Below are positions 51,155-59,290 of a stretch of DNA of 64,000 bases, in pieces. Each line of letters opens with the position of its first letter. The first letter of the stretch is position 1. Position numbers and translations under genes: made by a program. Under the pieces are notes generated by a model. That model ran no database searches. It was not told the DNA's origin and worked only from the letters and a program-made list of their open reading frames with translations. Source of the stretch: Oxalobacter formigenes (GTDB lineage: Bacteria; Pseudomonadota; Gammaproteobacteria; Burkholderiales; Burkholderiaceae_D); the NCBI GenBank assembly GCA_023667225.1, contig JAMPAN010000003.1, forward strand, positions 1 through 64,000, written 5' to 3'.

Positions 51155-52516
51155 CTAGAAAAACAGGAAGCGCAGCAGCTTTTTGATAAGGCCGGGCTGT
51201 TTTTTTTCTTTTATCCAGGTTTCACCAATGCGTTTGATCAATGACCCCATGACGGGAAAAGACGGCATAGTCATCATTAGATCGTGCAGTCCAACGCCGT
51301 GTTGCATGGCAGTTGCCCATTCATGGATCATTTCGTCCGAATGGGGACCTACAATGCTGACGCCATGAATATGGCCGGATGGCGAACAGTAAACCCGTAT
51401 ATATCCTTCTTTTCCTTTTTCGACAAGAGCGGGATTATGATCGCTGTAGCGGGTTTCCATTATTTCGTAGTCGATACTATCGGATTCCAGTTCAACAGAT
51501 GTTTTGCCTGCATGCGATATTTGAGGGTCGGTAAAAACGGTCCATGGCAAGGGATATCTCAGGTATTTTTTTCTGAGTGCCGGTTTTGCCAGGGCATTGG
51601 TAAAAGCCAGGATGCCCTGGTGCATGGCAGAATGGGAAAGCTGACTGGAGCCGTTACAGTCACCAACAGCGTAGATATGATTGTTGGTTGTACATAGGTA
51701 ATCATCCACAATGATGCCTTTCCTGTTATAGGCTACGTTGGCATTATCAAGGTGCAATGAAGAAAAATCATAGCTGCGTCCGGCGGCAACCATCAGCTTT
51801 TCGGATTCCAGTTCCAGCCCATTGCGTGTGCGGATGGCGATATGCCCGTTTTCCCGTTTCAGGATATGGGCAATGACGCAGGAATGGCGGATACGGATTC
51901 CCATTTGCATGAAGCGGTGTTCCAGCATTTTTGCAGCATCCGGTTCTCCTTTTGGCAGCAGGCGGGGACGGTCGTGTATGATGGTACATTGGCAGCCTGC
52001 CCTGGCAAAAGCCTGTGCCATCTCGCACCCGATAGCGCCGCCGCCGATAAGAGTCAGGCTTTTGGGAATTTGTTTAAGCTTAAACAGGTTCTCATTGGTC
52101 AGATAATCTATCTGCCTGAGTCCGGCAATAGGCGGGATGAATGGACGGGTGCCAGTAGCAATGAAAATGTGTTCTCCGGTATATTCCTCATTGCTCACAC
52201 GGATAGTATCTTTACTGACAAAGAAAGCAGCGCCTTTCCCCAGCAGGATATCTGCTTTATTTGCCAGGGACATGATCCTGTTGTCGCGAATGTGGCGGAT
52301 GTCTGCGTTTAAGCTGGAAAAATGTTCGCTCAATATCGGGTTTTTATCAGGGGAAAAAGGCGCTGTTTGCGAGGGAATACAACCTGTCTGATTGTTTTCG
52401 TATCCAATCTGGCGGCTTTCAACAAGCAGGACTTCCTTGCCTGTTTCTGTTGCCATATCAGCTACTGCCATGCCGGCCGGACCTAGTCCGATGACAATTA
52501 CATCATATTTTTTCAT
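51155..52516 (-). CDS. FAD-dependent pyridine nucleotide-disulfide oxidoreductase homologue lacking the redox pair
   Basis: A 453-residue class I flavoprotein. It has an FAD motif IVIGLGPAGMAVADMA near residue 7, the second nucleotide motif TLIGGGAIGCEMAQAFARAG near residue 174, and IYAVGDCNGSSQLSH near residue 290. Where dihydrolipoamide dehydrogenases have LGGTCxxxGCIPSK, this has IGYENNQTGCIPSQ: the first cysteine is Asn41 and only Cys46 remains. At the C-terminus the usual His-Pro-Thr...Glu is also missing (MTMPSFPVMGSLIK). It is probably not a disulfide reductase; an NADH oxidase, diaphorase or quinone reductase is possible. The tail is hydrophobic (LIKKLLRFLFF). Confidence 0.85.
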   Translation of the reverse strand: MKKYDVIVIGLGPAGMAVADMATETGKEVLLVESRQIGYENNQTGCIPSQTAPFSPDKNPILSEHFSSLNADIRHIRDNRIMSLANKADILLGKGAAFFVSKDTIRVSNEEYTGEHIFIATGTRPFIPPIAGLRQIDYLTNENLFKLKQIPKSLTLIGGGAIGCEMAQAFARAGCQCTIIHDRPRLLPKGEPDAAKMLEHRFMQMGIRIRHSCVIAHILKRENGHIAIRTRNGLELESEKLMVAAGRSYDFSSLHLDNANVAYNRKGIIVDDYLCTTNNHIYAVGDCNGSSQLSHSAMHQGILAFTNALAKPALRKKYLRYPLPWTVFTDPQISHAGKTSVELESDSIDYEIMETRYSDHNPALVEKGKEGYIRVYCSPSGHIHGVSIVGPHSDEMIHEWATAMQHGVGLHDLMMTMPSFPVMGSLIKRIGETWIKEKKQPGLIKKLLRFLFF

Positions 52517-52700
52517 TGCCGGTTTTCCAGAGAAAAGAAAAAAAGGGATATTGGTCGCTCAAAGTGGTTGTATAAGCGGTTTCTCCAATGGGAGGCACAT
52601 GTTATTACGTTATCATATCCTTTTTGGTATAGAGGATATTTTGTGTCGGAATTCAGCAGAATCCCGGTTTTTTAAGGAAGATCAGAAAGACAAATACGTA

Positions 52701-53138
52701 TCAGCGGGCTGATTCAAGGCCATTTTGCAGCAGACGCATAAAATTGCAGTCAGTTTGCCATTGGCGGCGTTCTTCATCGCTTTGTATTTGTTGTACCAAT
52801 GATTCCGGGGCCTGATCCAGAATGCTTTGTAAAATCCGTTCGGCCAACTGGGCATCCGGGTGGATGCAACTGTAAAATGCTACTATATTATTACGCTGGA
52901 TCAGGATTGTGGGAAATTTGTTGATATCCAGGTTTCCTATCATGTTGCCGTGCTCTTCAATATCTACCCAGAAAAAACGCACATCAGGGCGAGAATCGGC
53001 CAGTTCCCGCAGTTTTGGCAGGTATTCGCGGCAGGCATGACACCAGCCTGCACAAAAGCAGACAAGTATCCATATTCCGTCCTGAAGCGAGTCGAGCAGG
53101 CTGGCATAATCCGACTGTTTTAACGTAACCAGCGACAT
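52701..53138 (-). CDS. Thioredoxin-fold protein
   Basis: A 145-residue protein with the active site WCHAC, Cys33 and Cys36, embedded in LVCFCAGWCHACREYLPKLR, and the cis-proline region KFPTILIQ near residue 76. The C-terminal 45 residues form an additional helical segment (LDQAPESLVQQIQSDEERRQ). No signal peptide is seen, so it acts in the cytoplasm. The start at ATG 53138 replaces an upstream TTG. It precedes the odd flavoprotein on the same strand by about 180 bases, so the two may work together, but that is speculative. Confidence 0.87.
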   Translation of the reverse strand: MSLVTLKQSDYASLLDSLQDGIWILVCFCAGWCHACREYLPKLRELADSRPDVRFFWVDIEEHGNMIGNLDINKFPTILIQRNNIVAFYSCIHPDAQLAERILQSILDQAPESLVQQIQSDEERRQWQTDCNFMRLLQNGLESAR

Positions 53139-53348
53139 ATTATTCTCATTAGGCAAAAGGCGGGTTTATCTGAAATCTTTTTTCCCGAAGTGCGGTATAT
53201 TGGACGCGCAGGGGCAGAAGGGAATTATATGCCCAGGCAGATAGTTTCTTTCGCTTTTTGTCATAGTTGACAAAAAAATGGCTGCTGTACACACTGGAAA
53301 TGGCTAATTTTCACAAACAGGTTGCCATAATGAGGTGGCAGACAGTAT

Positions 53349-54275
53349 ATGAGTTCAGCAAGGTATAGGGGGCGCTTTGCGCCTTCACCGACAGGGCCAT
53401 TGCATTTTGGCTCACTGGTTGCCGCGGCAGGCAGTTATCTGGATGCACGTGCCAGCGGCGGAGAATGGCTGGTGCGTATGGAAGATGTTGACCGGTCTCG
53501 ATGCCGTCCGGAATACGAAAGGGCTATCCTGCGTTCTCTTGAAGCGTATGGTTTTCAATGGAGTGGCGAGGTGATGCGGCAAAGCAGCCGTACCGATGCC
53601 TATCTGGCTGCGCTGGATAAATTGAAGGAGGGGGGTGTTATTTATCCCTGTGCCTGTACCCGAAAGGAAATTAGCGATTCTGCCATTGCGCCGGATGGTG
53701 CGCCGATTTATCCCGGTACCTGTGCTGCCGGGATGCTGCCGGGAAAAGTGCCGCGAGCCTGGAGGATGCGGATGCCTGAAGAACCTGTTGGTTTTGTTGA
53801 CCTGGTTCAGGGATCTCTTATTCAGAATCTTGCGCGGGAAGTAGGGGATATTGTGCTGTTAAGGGCAGATGGGTATGCAGCTTACCAGCTTGCCGTTGTT
53901 GTGGATGACGCAGAGCAGGGAGTGACGCGGGTTGTCCGCGGGGCGGATTTGCTGGATTCTACGCCTCGCCAGATTTGCCTTCAGCGCTATCTGGGAGCGA
54001 CTTCGCCGGAATATGCCCATTTGCCGGTGGCTACAAATGCTGATGGGGAAAAGCTGTCCAAGCAGACGCTGGCTTTACCTTTGGATGATGATAATCCGAT
54101 TCCCTTTTTACTTGAGGCGTTTATGTTTTTGGGCATGCCTTCTCTTAAAGGAAATGATACGACACTGGATGATCTCTGGCGGCATGCTGCAGTGTTGTGG
54201 TCGCTTGATCGTGTTCCCAAAGTACGGGCTGTTACGACAGGAAAGTTGCAGCTGGCGGGGGGCAAATCTTTATGA
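53349..54275 (+). CDS. gluQ: Glutamyl-Q tRNA(Asp) synthetase
   Basis: It attaches glutamate to queuosine at position 34 of tRNA-Asp. The 308-residue protein is a truncated GluRS-like enzyme: a HIGH-type motif PSPTGPLHFGSLV near residue 13, DVDRSRCRPEYERAIL near residue 47, a zinc site CACTR...C near residues 101-125, and KLSKQ near residue 235. It lacks an anticodon-binding domain, as expected. It depends on Q formed through QueD and QueE, both encoded in this window. Confidence 0.94.
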   Translation: MSSARYRGRFAPSPTGPLHFGSLVAAAGSYLDARASGGEWLVRMEDVDRSRCRPEYERAILRSLEAYGFQWSGEVMRQSSRTDAYLAALDKLKEGGVIYPCACTRKEISDSAIAPDGAPIYPGTCAAGMLPGKVPRAWRMRMPEEPVGFVDLVQGSLIQNLAREVGDIVLLRADGYAAYQLAVVVDDAEQGVTRVVRGADLLDSTPRQICLQRYLGATSPEYAHLPVATNADGEKLSKQTLALPLDDDNPIPFLLEAFMFLGMPSLKGNDTTLDDLWRHAAVLWSLDRVPKVRAVTTGKLQLAGGKSL

Positions 54276-54314
54276 CGGGTGTGTTGTTGGCATTTTTCTG
54301 CATACGGAGGAAGG

Positions 54315-54734
54315 GTGATTATTGAAGACGATGAGGCTATTCGGGAAATATTCCGTACAGTTAAAACAATTGCCGCTGTAGGGTGTTCCCCTCATGAGGG
54401 TGCCAAAAATTATGTGCCGGAATTTCTGATGGAGCAGGGATATACGGTAATACCGGTTAATCCGGGGTATGAGGAAGTCCTGGGGCGAAAGTGTTATCCT
54501 AACCTGACGGCGATTCCTGTCAAGGTGGATATGGTGGACTGTTTTCGTCCTGCTGAGGATATTCCGGCTATTACAGAGGAAGCGATTGCCATTGGCGTGG
54601 ATGTATTCTGGATGCAGCTGGGTATCCGGCATAAAGAAGCGGCAGACCGACTTGCCCGTGCAGGTATTAAGGTTATTATGAATCGTTGTCCCTGCAAGGA
54701 GGTGCCGCGGCTTTTTCCGGGCAAAAAGTGCTGA
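54315..54734 (+). CDS. CoA-binding domain protein (first of a tandem pair)
   Basis: A 139-residue Rossmann protein of the CoA-binding family (YccU type). Diagnostic blocks are TIAAVGCSPHEGAKNYVPEF near residue 18, GYTVIPVNPGYEEVLGRKCY, VKVDMVDCFRPAEDIP, and FWMQLGIRHKEAADRLARAG. The GTG at 54315 is used because AGGAGGAAG precedes it; an upstream frame lacks one. The C-terminus has a CPCKEVPRLFPGKK block. Ligand binding is inferred. A paralogue follows 27 bases downstream. Confidence 0.85.
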   Translation: MIIEDDEAIREIFRTVKTIAAVGCSPHEGAKNYVPEFLMEQGYTVIPVNPGYEEVLGRKCYPNLTAIPVKVDMVDCFRPAEDIPAITEEAIAIGVDVFWMQLGIRHKEAADRLARAGIKVIMNRCPCKEVPRLFPGKKC

Positions 54735-54761
54735 ACAGGTCGATGAGAAAAAAGGAATACC

Positions 54762-55226
54762 ATGATTGTTAACGACGATGCAGGCATTCGGGAAATTTTG
54801 AAGGCGGTTCGGACAGTGGCTGTGGTTGGGTGTTCACCCAAACCGGGACCCAAAAACTATGTGCCGGCTTACATGCAGAAAGAGGGATATCGCATTATTC
54901 CGGTTAACCCTCGTTACAATGAGGTGTTGGGAGAGCGGTGTTATGCCACTTTGCAGGATATTCCTGTCAAGGTGGATATGGTGGATTGTTTCCGTCCTTC
55001 CGGGGATATCCTTCCTATTGCAGAAGAGGCTGTTGTTATTGGCGCGAAAGTGTTGTGGATGCAGGCAGGGATTATCAATGAAGAAGCAGCCAGGCTGGCG
55101 TCGGCAGCCGGGTTGCAAGTGGTGATGGATCATTGTCCCTGTGCTGAAATCCCTCGTCTTATGAGCGGCAAAAAGGAAAGCTGGCAGGATTTCAAGAAAA
55201 GATACACGCTTCCTATTACGGAATAA
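54762..55226 (+). CDS. CoA-binding domain protein (second of a tandem pair)
   Basis: A 154-residue paralogue of the preceding gene: TVAVVGCSPKPGPKNYVPAY near residue 19, GYRIIPVNPRYNEVLGERCY, VKVDMVDCFRPSGDIL, WMQAGIINEEAARLASAAG, and CPCAEIPRLMSGKK near the end, then a short extra tail (ESWQDFKKRYTLPITE). The two share most residues in register, so they arose by tandem duplication and have diverged little. The DNA identity is high enough for recombination. Function unknown. Confidence 0.85.
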   Translation: MIVNDDAGIREILKAVRTVAVVGCSPKPGPKNYVPAYMQKEGYRIIPVNPRYNEVLGERCYATLQDIPVKVDMVDCFRPSGDILPIAEEAVVIGAKVLWMQAGIINEEAARLASAAGLQVVMDHCPCAEIPRLMSGKKESWQDFKKRYTLPITE

Positions 55227-55325
55227 ATAGATAAAGCAGAGACGGGTTGGTTGAGTTTTCCCGTTTATCTGGTGACAGGCGGGTTTGTTTGCCATTGGGC
55301 GCTATTAGCAGGGTAAAATAGGTAT

Positions 55326-56057
55326 ATGCCTACCATCATTGCATTTGAGACTTCTTCTTATCTTGCTTCTGCCTCGCTTATAGTAAAGGGGGGCGAGATT
55401 TGTACGCGTTACAGTTCCGGTGTGGCAACTCATTCACAGATGCTTTTACCGATGATTCAGGCGTTACTGGCCGAGGCAGCTGTTAGTATGGCAGATTGTG
55501 ACGCTATTGCTTTCGGTTGCGGCCCGGGTTCTTTTACTGGCGTCAGAACAGCATGTGGTATTGCGCAGGGGTTGGCATTTGGTGTGGATTTGCCGCTTGT
55601 TCCGGTTATTAGCCTGGCTGCCATGGCTGAAAGCTGCCGTATGAAAAACAAGGCGACAGATGTGCTTTCCCTGATGGATGCACGTATGGGGGAAGTGTAT
55701 TGGGCGCAGTACCGATATGAGAACGGCTTGTGGCGTACTGTAACCGAACCTTGTATTAGCGGCCCGGAAAGCGTTGTTCCTGACGGTATGCCGGCAGCCT
55801 GTGGTAATGGACTAACTGCCAGGGCAGGTGTTTTTGCCGGTTTTTCACTGGCGGCGACTTTTCCTGAGATTATGCCGGACAGTACAGCTGTTGCTGCTCT
55901 GGCGGTATCTGCATACCGCCGGGGCGAGACGGTCAGTGCGTTTGATGCGCATCCGCTGTACCTGAGAAACAAAGTTGCCTATACGACAGAGGAACGGCGT
56001 TCAATGAAAGCAGAAAGAAAGGCGGTTCGGAAAACGGGTTGTCAGTATGAGCAGTGA
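55326..56057 (+). CDS. tsaB: tRNA threonylcarbamoyladenosine biosynthesis protein TsaB
   Basis: Partner of TsaD in making t6A37 on ANN-decoding tRNAs. The 243-residue ASKHA-fold protein begins IIAFETSSYLASASL, has THSQMLLPMIQALLAEA near residue 36, FGCGPGSFTGVRTACGIAQG near residue 63, LMDARMGEVYWAQY near residue 120, and a C-terminal YLRNKVAYTTEERR segment. It has no kinase-type metal site, in line with its scaffolding role. rimI overlaps its end by 11 bases. Confidence 0.95.
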   Translation: MPTIIAFETSSYLASASLIVKGGEICTRYSSGVATHSQMLLPMIQALLAEAAVSMADCDAIAFGCGPGSFTGVRTACGIAQGLAFGVDLPLVPVISLAAMAESCRMKNKATDVLSLMDARMGEVYWAQYRYENGLWRTVTEPCISGPESVVPDGMPAACGNGLTARAGVFAGFSLAATFPEIMPDSTAVAALAVSAYRRGETVSAFDAHPLYLRNKVAYTTEERRSMKAERKAVRKTGCQYEQ

Positions 56058-56538
56058 GATGGCGGGCGGTGGTGCGGTGCGAGGCATTCCCATGTTTTTC
56101 AGGCAGATGCGCAGAGAGGATGCCGGTGAAATTCACATTATTGAAACAGCTGTTTTTCCTTCTCCCTGGTCACAAGCCGGTTTTATTACTTCTGTAGATT
56201 GCGGATATAACTGCTGGGTAATGTGTGAGGAGCCAACCGGCCATATTGCCGGTTATTTTATTCTGATGACCTCGATTGACGAGGCGCATCTTTTGACAAT
56301 CGGGTTAAAAGCTGCTTTGCATGGAATGGGATATGGCCGTATGCTCATGGATCGCGCCATGTTAACAGCGCGTGCGCATGGTATGGTTTCCATGCTTTTA
56401 GAAGTGAGACCATCCAATACCGGACCGCTTGTCATGTACAGGAAGTACGGATTTCAGCAAATTGGCATTCGAAAGAACTATTACCGGAATATAGATGGCA
56501 CACGGGAAGATGCTATTGTAATGAGGGTAATGTTGTGA
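56047..56538 (+). CDS. rimI: [Ribosomal protein bS18]-alanine N-acetyltransferase
   Basis: A GNAT acetyltransferase that modifies the N-terminus of ribosomal protein bS18. The 163-residue protein has FFRQMRREDAGEIHIIE near residue 16, PSPWSQAGFITSVD near residue 40, and the acetyl-CoA-binding GLKAALHGMGYGRMLM near residue 87, with LEVRPSNTGPLVMYRKYGF in its C-terminal half. An in-frame ATG at 56092 could also be the start. It overlaps tsaB and its stop overlaps the uracil-DNA glycosylase start. Confidence 0.93.
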   Translation: MSSEMAGGGAVRGIPMFFRQMRREDAGEIHIIETAVFPSPWSQAGFITSVDCGYNCWVMCEEPTGHIAGYFILMTSIDEAHLLTIGLKAALHGMGYGRMLMDRAMLTARAHGMVSMLLEVRPSNTGPLVMYRKYGFQQIGIRKNYYRNIDGTREDAIVMRVML

Positions 56539-57329
56539 GTTTCCTGCGAGACCGGGCACGGCTGTTTGAAGAAATGGGGTTGGGACCAGAGTGGCGGCTG
56601 CGTAAAAAAGTTTTGCCTGAAAAAGAGGGCATAAAAAAAACAGAAGAGGTTATGCCGCCTTTCCAAGGAGTATCGTTTGCTTTGCCAACTGAACCAGCTG
56701 CATTTTCTCCTGTTTCTGATTTGACTGCCGGCCGGCCGGATAATTTTTCCAATTGGGAAGAATTGATTGAAACTGTCCGCAACTGTACGCGATGCGGTTT
56801 ATGTAAAACACGCACGCGCACAGTTCCCGGAGTGGGGGATATCCATGCAGACTGGCTGTTTGTCGGCGAGGGGCCGGGATATCATGAGGATCAGCAGGGA
56901 GAGCCTTTTGTCGGGCGTTCTGGTATGTTGCTGGACAATATGATGGCGGTACTTGGCATCAGACGGGGGGATAATGCATATATTGCCAATATTGTTAAAT
57001 GCCGTGCCAGTGATGAACGGAAAAAAGACCGGCAGCCGACAGAAGAAGAGGCGGCAGCCTGCATGCCTTATCTTCACTGGCAGATTGGGCAGATCCGGCC
57101 AAAGGTGATTGTAGCGCTCGGAAAGACAGCTGCCGTTGGTTTACTTAATACTCATCGTGAAATCTCGATGTCGGCCATGCGGGGCAGGATTCATTATCTG
57201 GATATCGGGGAAATTTCTGTTCCGCTGATTGTTACTTATCATCCCGCTTATTTGTTGAGGACACCGATAGCAAAAAAACAGGCGTGGGCTGATTTATGCC
57301 TTGCAGCACAAGCTGCCGAATCTGCTTGA
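56535..57329 (+). CDS. Uracil-DNA glycosylase, family 4
   Basis: It removes uracil from DNA. The 264-residue protein starts at a GTG coupled to rimI (ATG/GTG overlap). After a poorly conserved 80-residue N-terminal part it has CTRCGLCKTRTRTVPGVGD near residue 85, then the active-site motif GEGPGYHEDQQGEPFVGRSG near residue 113, an additional cluster cysteine in ANIVKCRAS near residue 152, and TYHPAYLLRTP near residue 234. The Cys set supports a 4Fe-4S cluster. The long N-terminal extension is typical of betaproteobacterial members. Confidence 0.93.
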   Translation: MSFLRDRARLFEEMGLGPEWRLRKKVLPEKEGIKKTEEVMPPFQGVSFALPTEPAAFSPVSDLTAGRPDNFSNWEELIETVRNCTRCGLCKTRTRTVPGVGDIHADWLFVGEGPGYHEDQQGEPFVGRSGMLLDNMMAVLGIRRGDNAYIANIVKCRASDERKKDRQPTEEEAAACMPYLHWQIGQIRPKVIVALGKTAAVGLLNTHREISMSAMRGRIHYLDIGEISVPLIVTYHPAYLLRTPIAKKQAWADLCLAAQAAESA

Positions 57330-57345
57330 AAGCGGCTTTTGCCAT

Positions 57346-57759
57346 TTAGTCTGGTTTTGTGATAAATCCCACTTTTTGAATGCCGGCGCGCTGGGCTGCC
57401 GCCATAACGCGGACGATATGGCCGTATTCAGCCTGCCGGTCGCCATGAATACGAATTTCCGGTTGCTCATTTTGTTTGACAAGGGATTGAAAACGTTCTT
57501 CCAGCACTTTTTCGTCCAGTATTTCTTTTTCCCAGAAAAGCATTCCGTCCCGGTTAATGGCAATGGTTACAACATCGGTTTTATCGTTATCAGGCAAGGT
57601 TTGTGCTTGCGGTAAATCAAGTTTGACTGTGCGGGTAAAAACCGGTACAGCCAGGATAAGGATGATAAGGAGAACCAGCATCACATCTACAAACGGGGTC
57701 ACGTTGATTTCGCTGAGAGCTTCATCATGATTTTCCGGCGGGTGGTAACCAAATGCCAT
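57346..57759 (-). CDS. exbD: Biopolymer transport protein ExbD
   Basis: The proton-channel partner of ExbB that energises TonB. The 137-residue protein has SEINVTPFVDVMLVLLIILI near residue 14, with the essential Asp in the single TM helix, and a periplasmic domain ending GIQKVGFITKP. I start at ATG 57759, which has AGGAAAG eight bases upstream, one base after the exbB stop. Its end lies 16 bases from the convergent uracil-DNA glycosylase. Confidence 0.94.
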   Translation of the reverse strand: MAFGYHPPENHDEALSEINVTPFVDVMLVLLIILILAVPVFTRTVKLDLPQAQTLPDNDKTDVVTIAINRDGMLFWEKEILDEKVLEERFQSLVKQNEQPEIRIHGDRQAEYGHIVRVMAAAQRAGIQKVGFITKPD

Positions 57760-57760
57760 T

Positions 57761-58459
57761 TTATGTTCTTTCCTCAAACGATATTGTTCCGGTTTGTCCG
57801 GATGGCGTACCAATCAGAAAATAGGCATGTAGTTGCCTGGCAAAACGGTTCATCCATCCGATGGCATGGCGATTGCTTCGCACCAGGGTGTTGTAGCCCA
57901 GCACAGCCGGAATAGCTACAGCCAGGCCCAGTGCTGTCATGATCAGCGCTTCGCCAACCGGTCCGGCGATTTGGTCAATGCTGGCCTGACCGGATGCGCT
58001 GATGCCTGTCAGGGCATGATAAATTCCCCATACTGTTCCAAGCAGGCCGATAAAGGGAGCAGTGGAGCCGATGGATGCCAGGATGGACAGGCCACTTTGC
58101 AGGCATAGTGTGCTGTCGTCAATGACGCCGCGCAGGCTTTCTGTTAACAGTTCCGGCAGGGAAATCCTGTTTTTTAGCATGTTTTCCCTGGAAGCATGGC
58201 ATTGTACCGCCAGGTTGGCTTCAAGTGCCAGTTGCAGGAAGGGGTTATTTTTTCCTTGTTCGGAAAGGATATTAAACCCCTCTTCCAGATTGCGGGCTGT
58301 CCAGAATCGGGCAATTCCGTTAGTCATCCTGTGGAAACGGAGTATCCGCAGGGTATGGGTGGCAATCAGATACCAGGATGCAACAGACATACCCAAAAGG
58401 AAGAGTGCAATACACTTAATCAGCAGGTCTCCCTGGCGCCATAATGCAAGGAAAGCCAT
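57761..58459 (-). CDS. exbB: Biopolymer transport protein ExbB
   Basis: The pentameric MotA/TolQ-type channel subunit. The 232-residue protein has three TM segments, with LGTVWGIYHALTGISASGQA near residue 140, DQIAGPVGEALIMTALGLAV near residue 162 and AIPAVLGYNTLVR near residue 183, the family signature. It lies between tonB (102 bases upstream) and exbD, consistent with a transcript lplT-tonB-exbB-exbD. A TolQ role is less likely because no tolR-tolA-tolB are adjacent. Confidence 0.93.
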   Translation of the reverse strand: MAFLALWRQGDLLIKCIALFLLGMSVASWYLIATHTLRILRFHRMTNGIARFWTARNLEEGFNILSEQGKNNPFLQLALEANLAVQCHASRENMLKNRISLPELLTESLRGVIDDSTLCLQSGLSILASIGSTAPFIGLLGTVWGIYHALTGISASGQASIDQIAGPVGEALIMTALGLAVAIPAVLGYNTLVRSNRHAIGWMNRFARQLHAYFLIGTPSGQTGTISFEERT

Positions 58460-58561
58460 TTTATTCGTGAAAGATAAGAGATAAAAACTGGCTCATGATA
58501 ACAGGATCGTTTGCATTTCCGGGAATTTTGTATGGATGATTTCCTGTCGCATGAAATGCAG

Positions 58562-59266
58562 TTAGTCTGTCAGTGAAAAACGTACGGCCTGGGTATGCCA
58601 GAAAGGAATGGGCGTATTGCCCTGCCTGGCAGGAATGTAACGCCATTTTTTGACGGCGGCTATAGCGGCATTATCCAGGCGGGAATAGCCGCTGGATTTT
58701 TTCAGACGTATGTTATCTACCTGGCCTGTGGACAGAATATGAACTGCGAGAATGACCATGCCTTCCTCGCCCATGCGGCGGGAAGCTGCGGGATAGGGCG
58801 GTTTTGGGTTATTGGCAAAAGCTGCATCGATTCGGGGCGAAAAAAAAGCGCCGGTTCCTGCACCGTACCCTTGTGTTTGCCCGGTTCCATTACTTTCTCC
58901 GACAGCATCAGGGGAGGCCTTGTTGTATCCTGTTTCCGGTTTGTTTGCTGATTGAGAGTCAGCCTGTTGTTTTGATGGAGGCCGGAAAGCGGATGGTTGG
59001 TTATGATGTTTCTGCCGGGATTGCTGTCTGCTTTTTCCAGATGCTTGGGAAGGCATTGTGACTGGCAATCCGCTGCCTGTGGGTCCATTGCCTATTGTTG
59101 AAGGCGGAGAGATCAGGACGCCAATGATAGGAAGGGTAACGCCTGGTGCAGCGGGTGCTTTTCTTTTGGGCAGGCAGGCCAGCAGTATGGCATGGATAAG
59201 CAGTACGCAAAATAATATGGGCCAGGAAAAGCGGGCGGTTTTCTCCGTTGATGGGAAAGGGGGCAT
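58562..59266 (-). CDS. tonB: Energy transducer TonB
   Basis: A 234-residue inner-membrane protein that spans the periplasm to energise outer-membrane receptors. It has one N-terminal TM segment (WPILFCVLLIHAILLACLP at residues 15-33), a Pro/Gln/Ser-rich spacer (about 45-150) and a C-terminal TonB domain with PKPPYPAASRRMGEEGMVIL near residue 155 and GYSRLDNAAIAAVKKWRYIP near residue 190. The spacer is Gln/Ser-rich rather than the usual Pro-Glu/Pro-Lys repeats. It likely serves iron or metal receptors. Confidence 0.9.
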   Translation of the reverse strand: MPPFPSTEKTARFSWPILFCVLLIHAILLACLPKRKAPAAPGVTLPIIGVLISPPSTIGNGPTGSGLPVTMPSQASGKSRQQSRQKHHNQPSAFRPPSKQQADSQSANKPETGYNKASPDAVGESNGTGQTQGYGAGTGAFFSPRIDAAFANNPKPPYPAASRRMGEEGMVILAVHILSTGQVDNIRLKKSSGYSRLDNAAIAAVKKWRYIPARQGNTPIPFWHTQAVRFSLTD

Positions 59267-59290
59267 GATTTTCTATGCTTGCCGCCAGCT

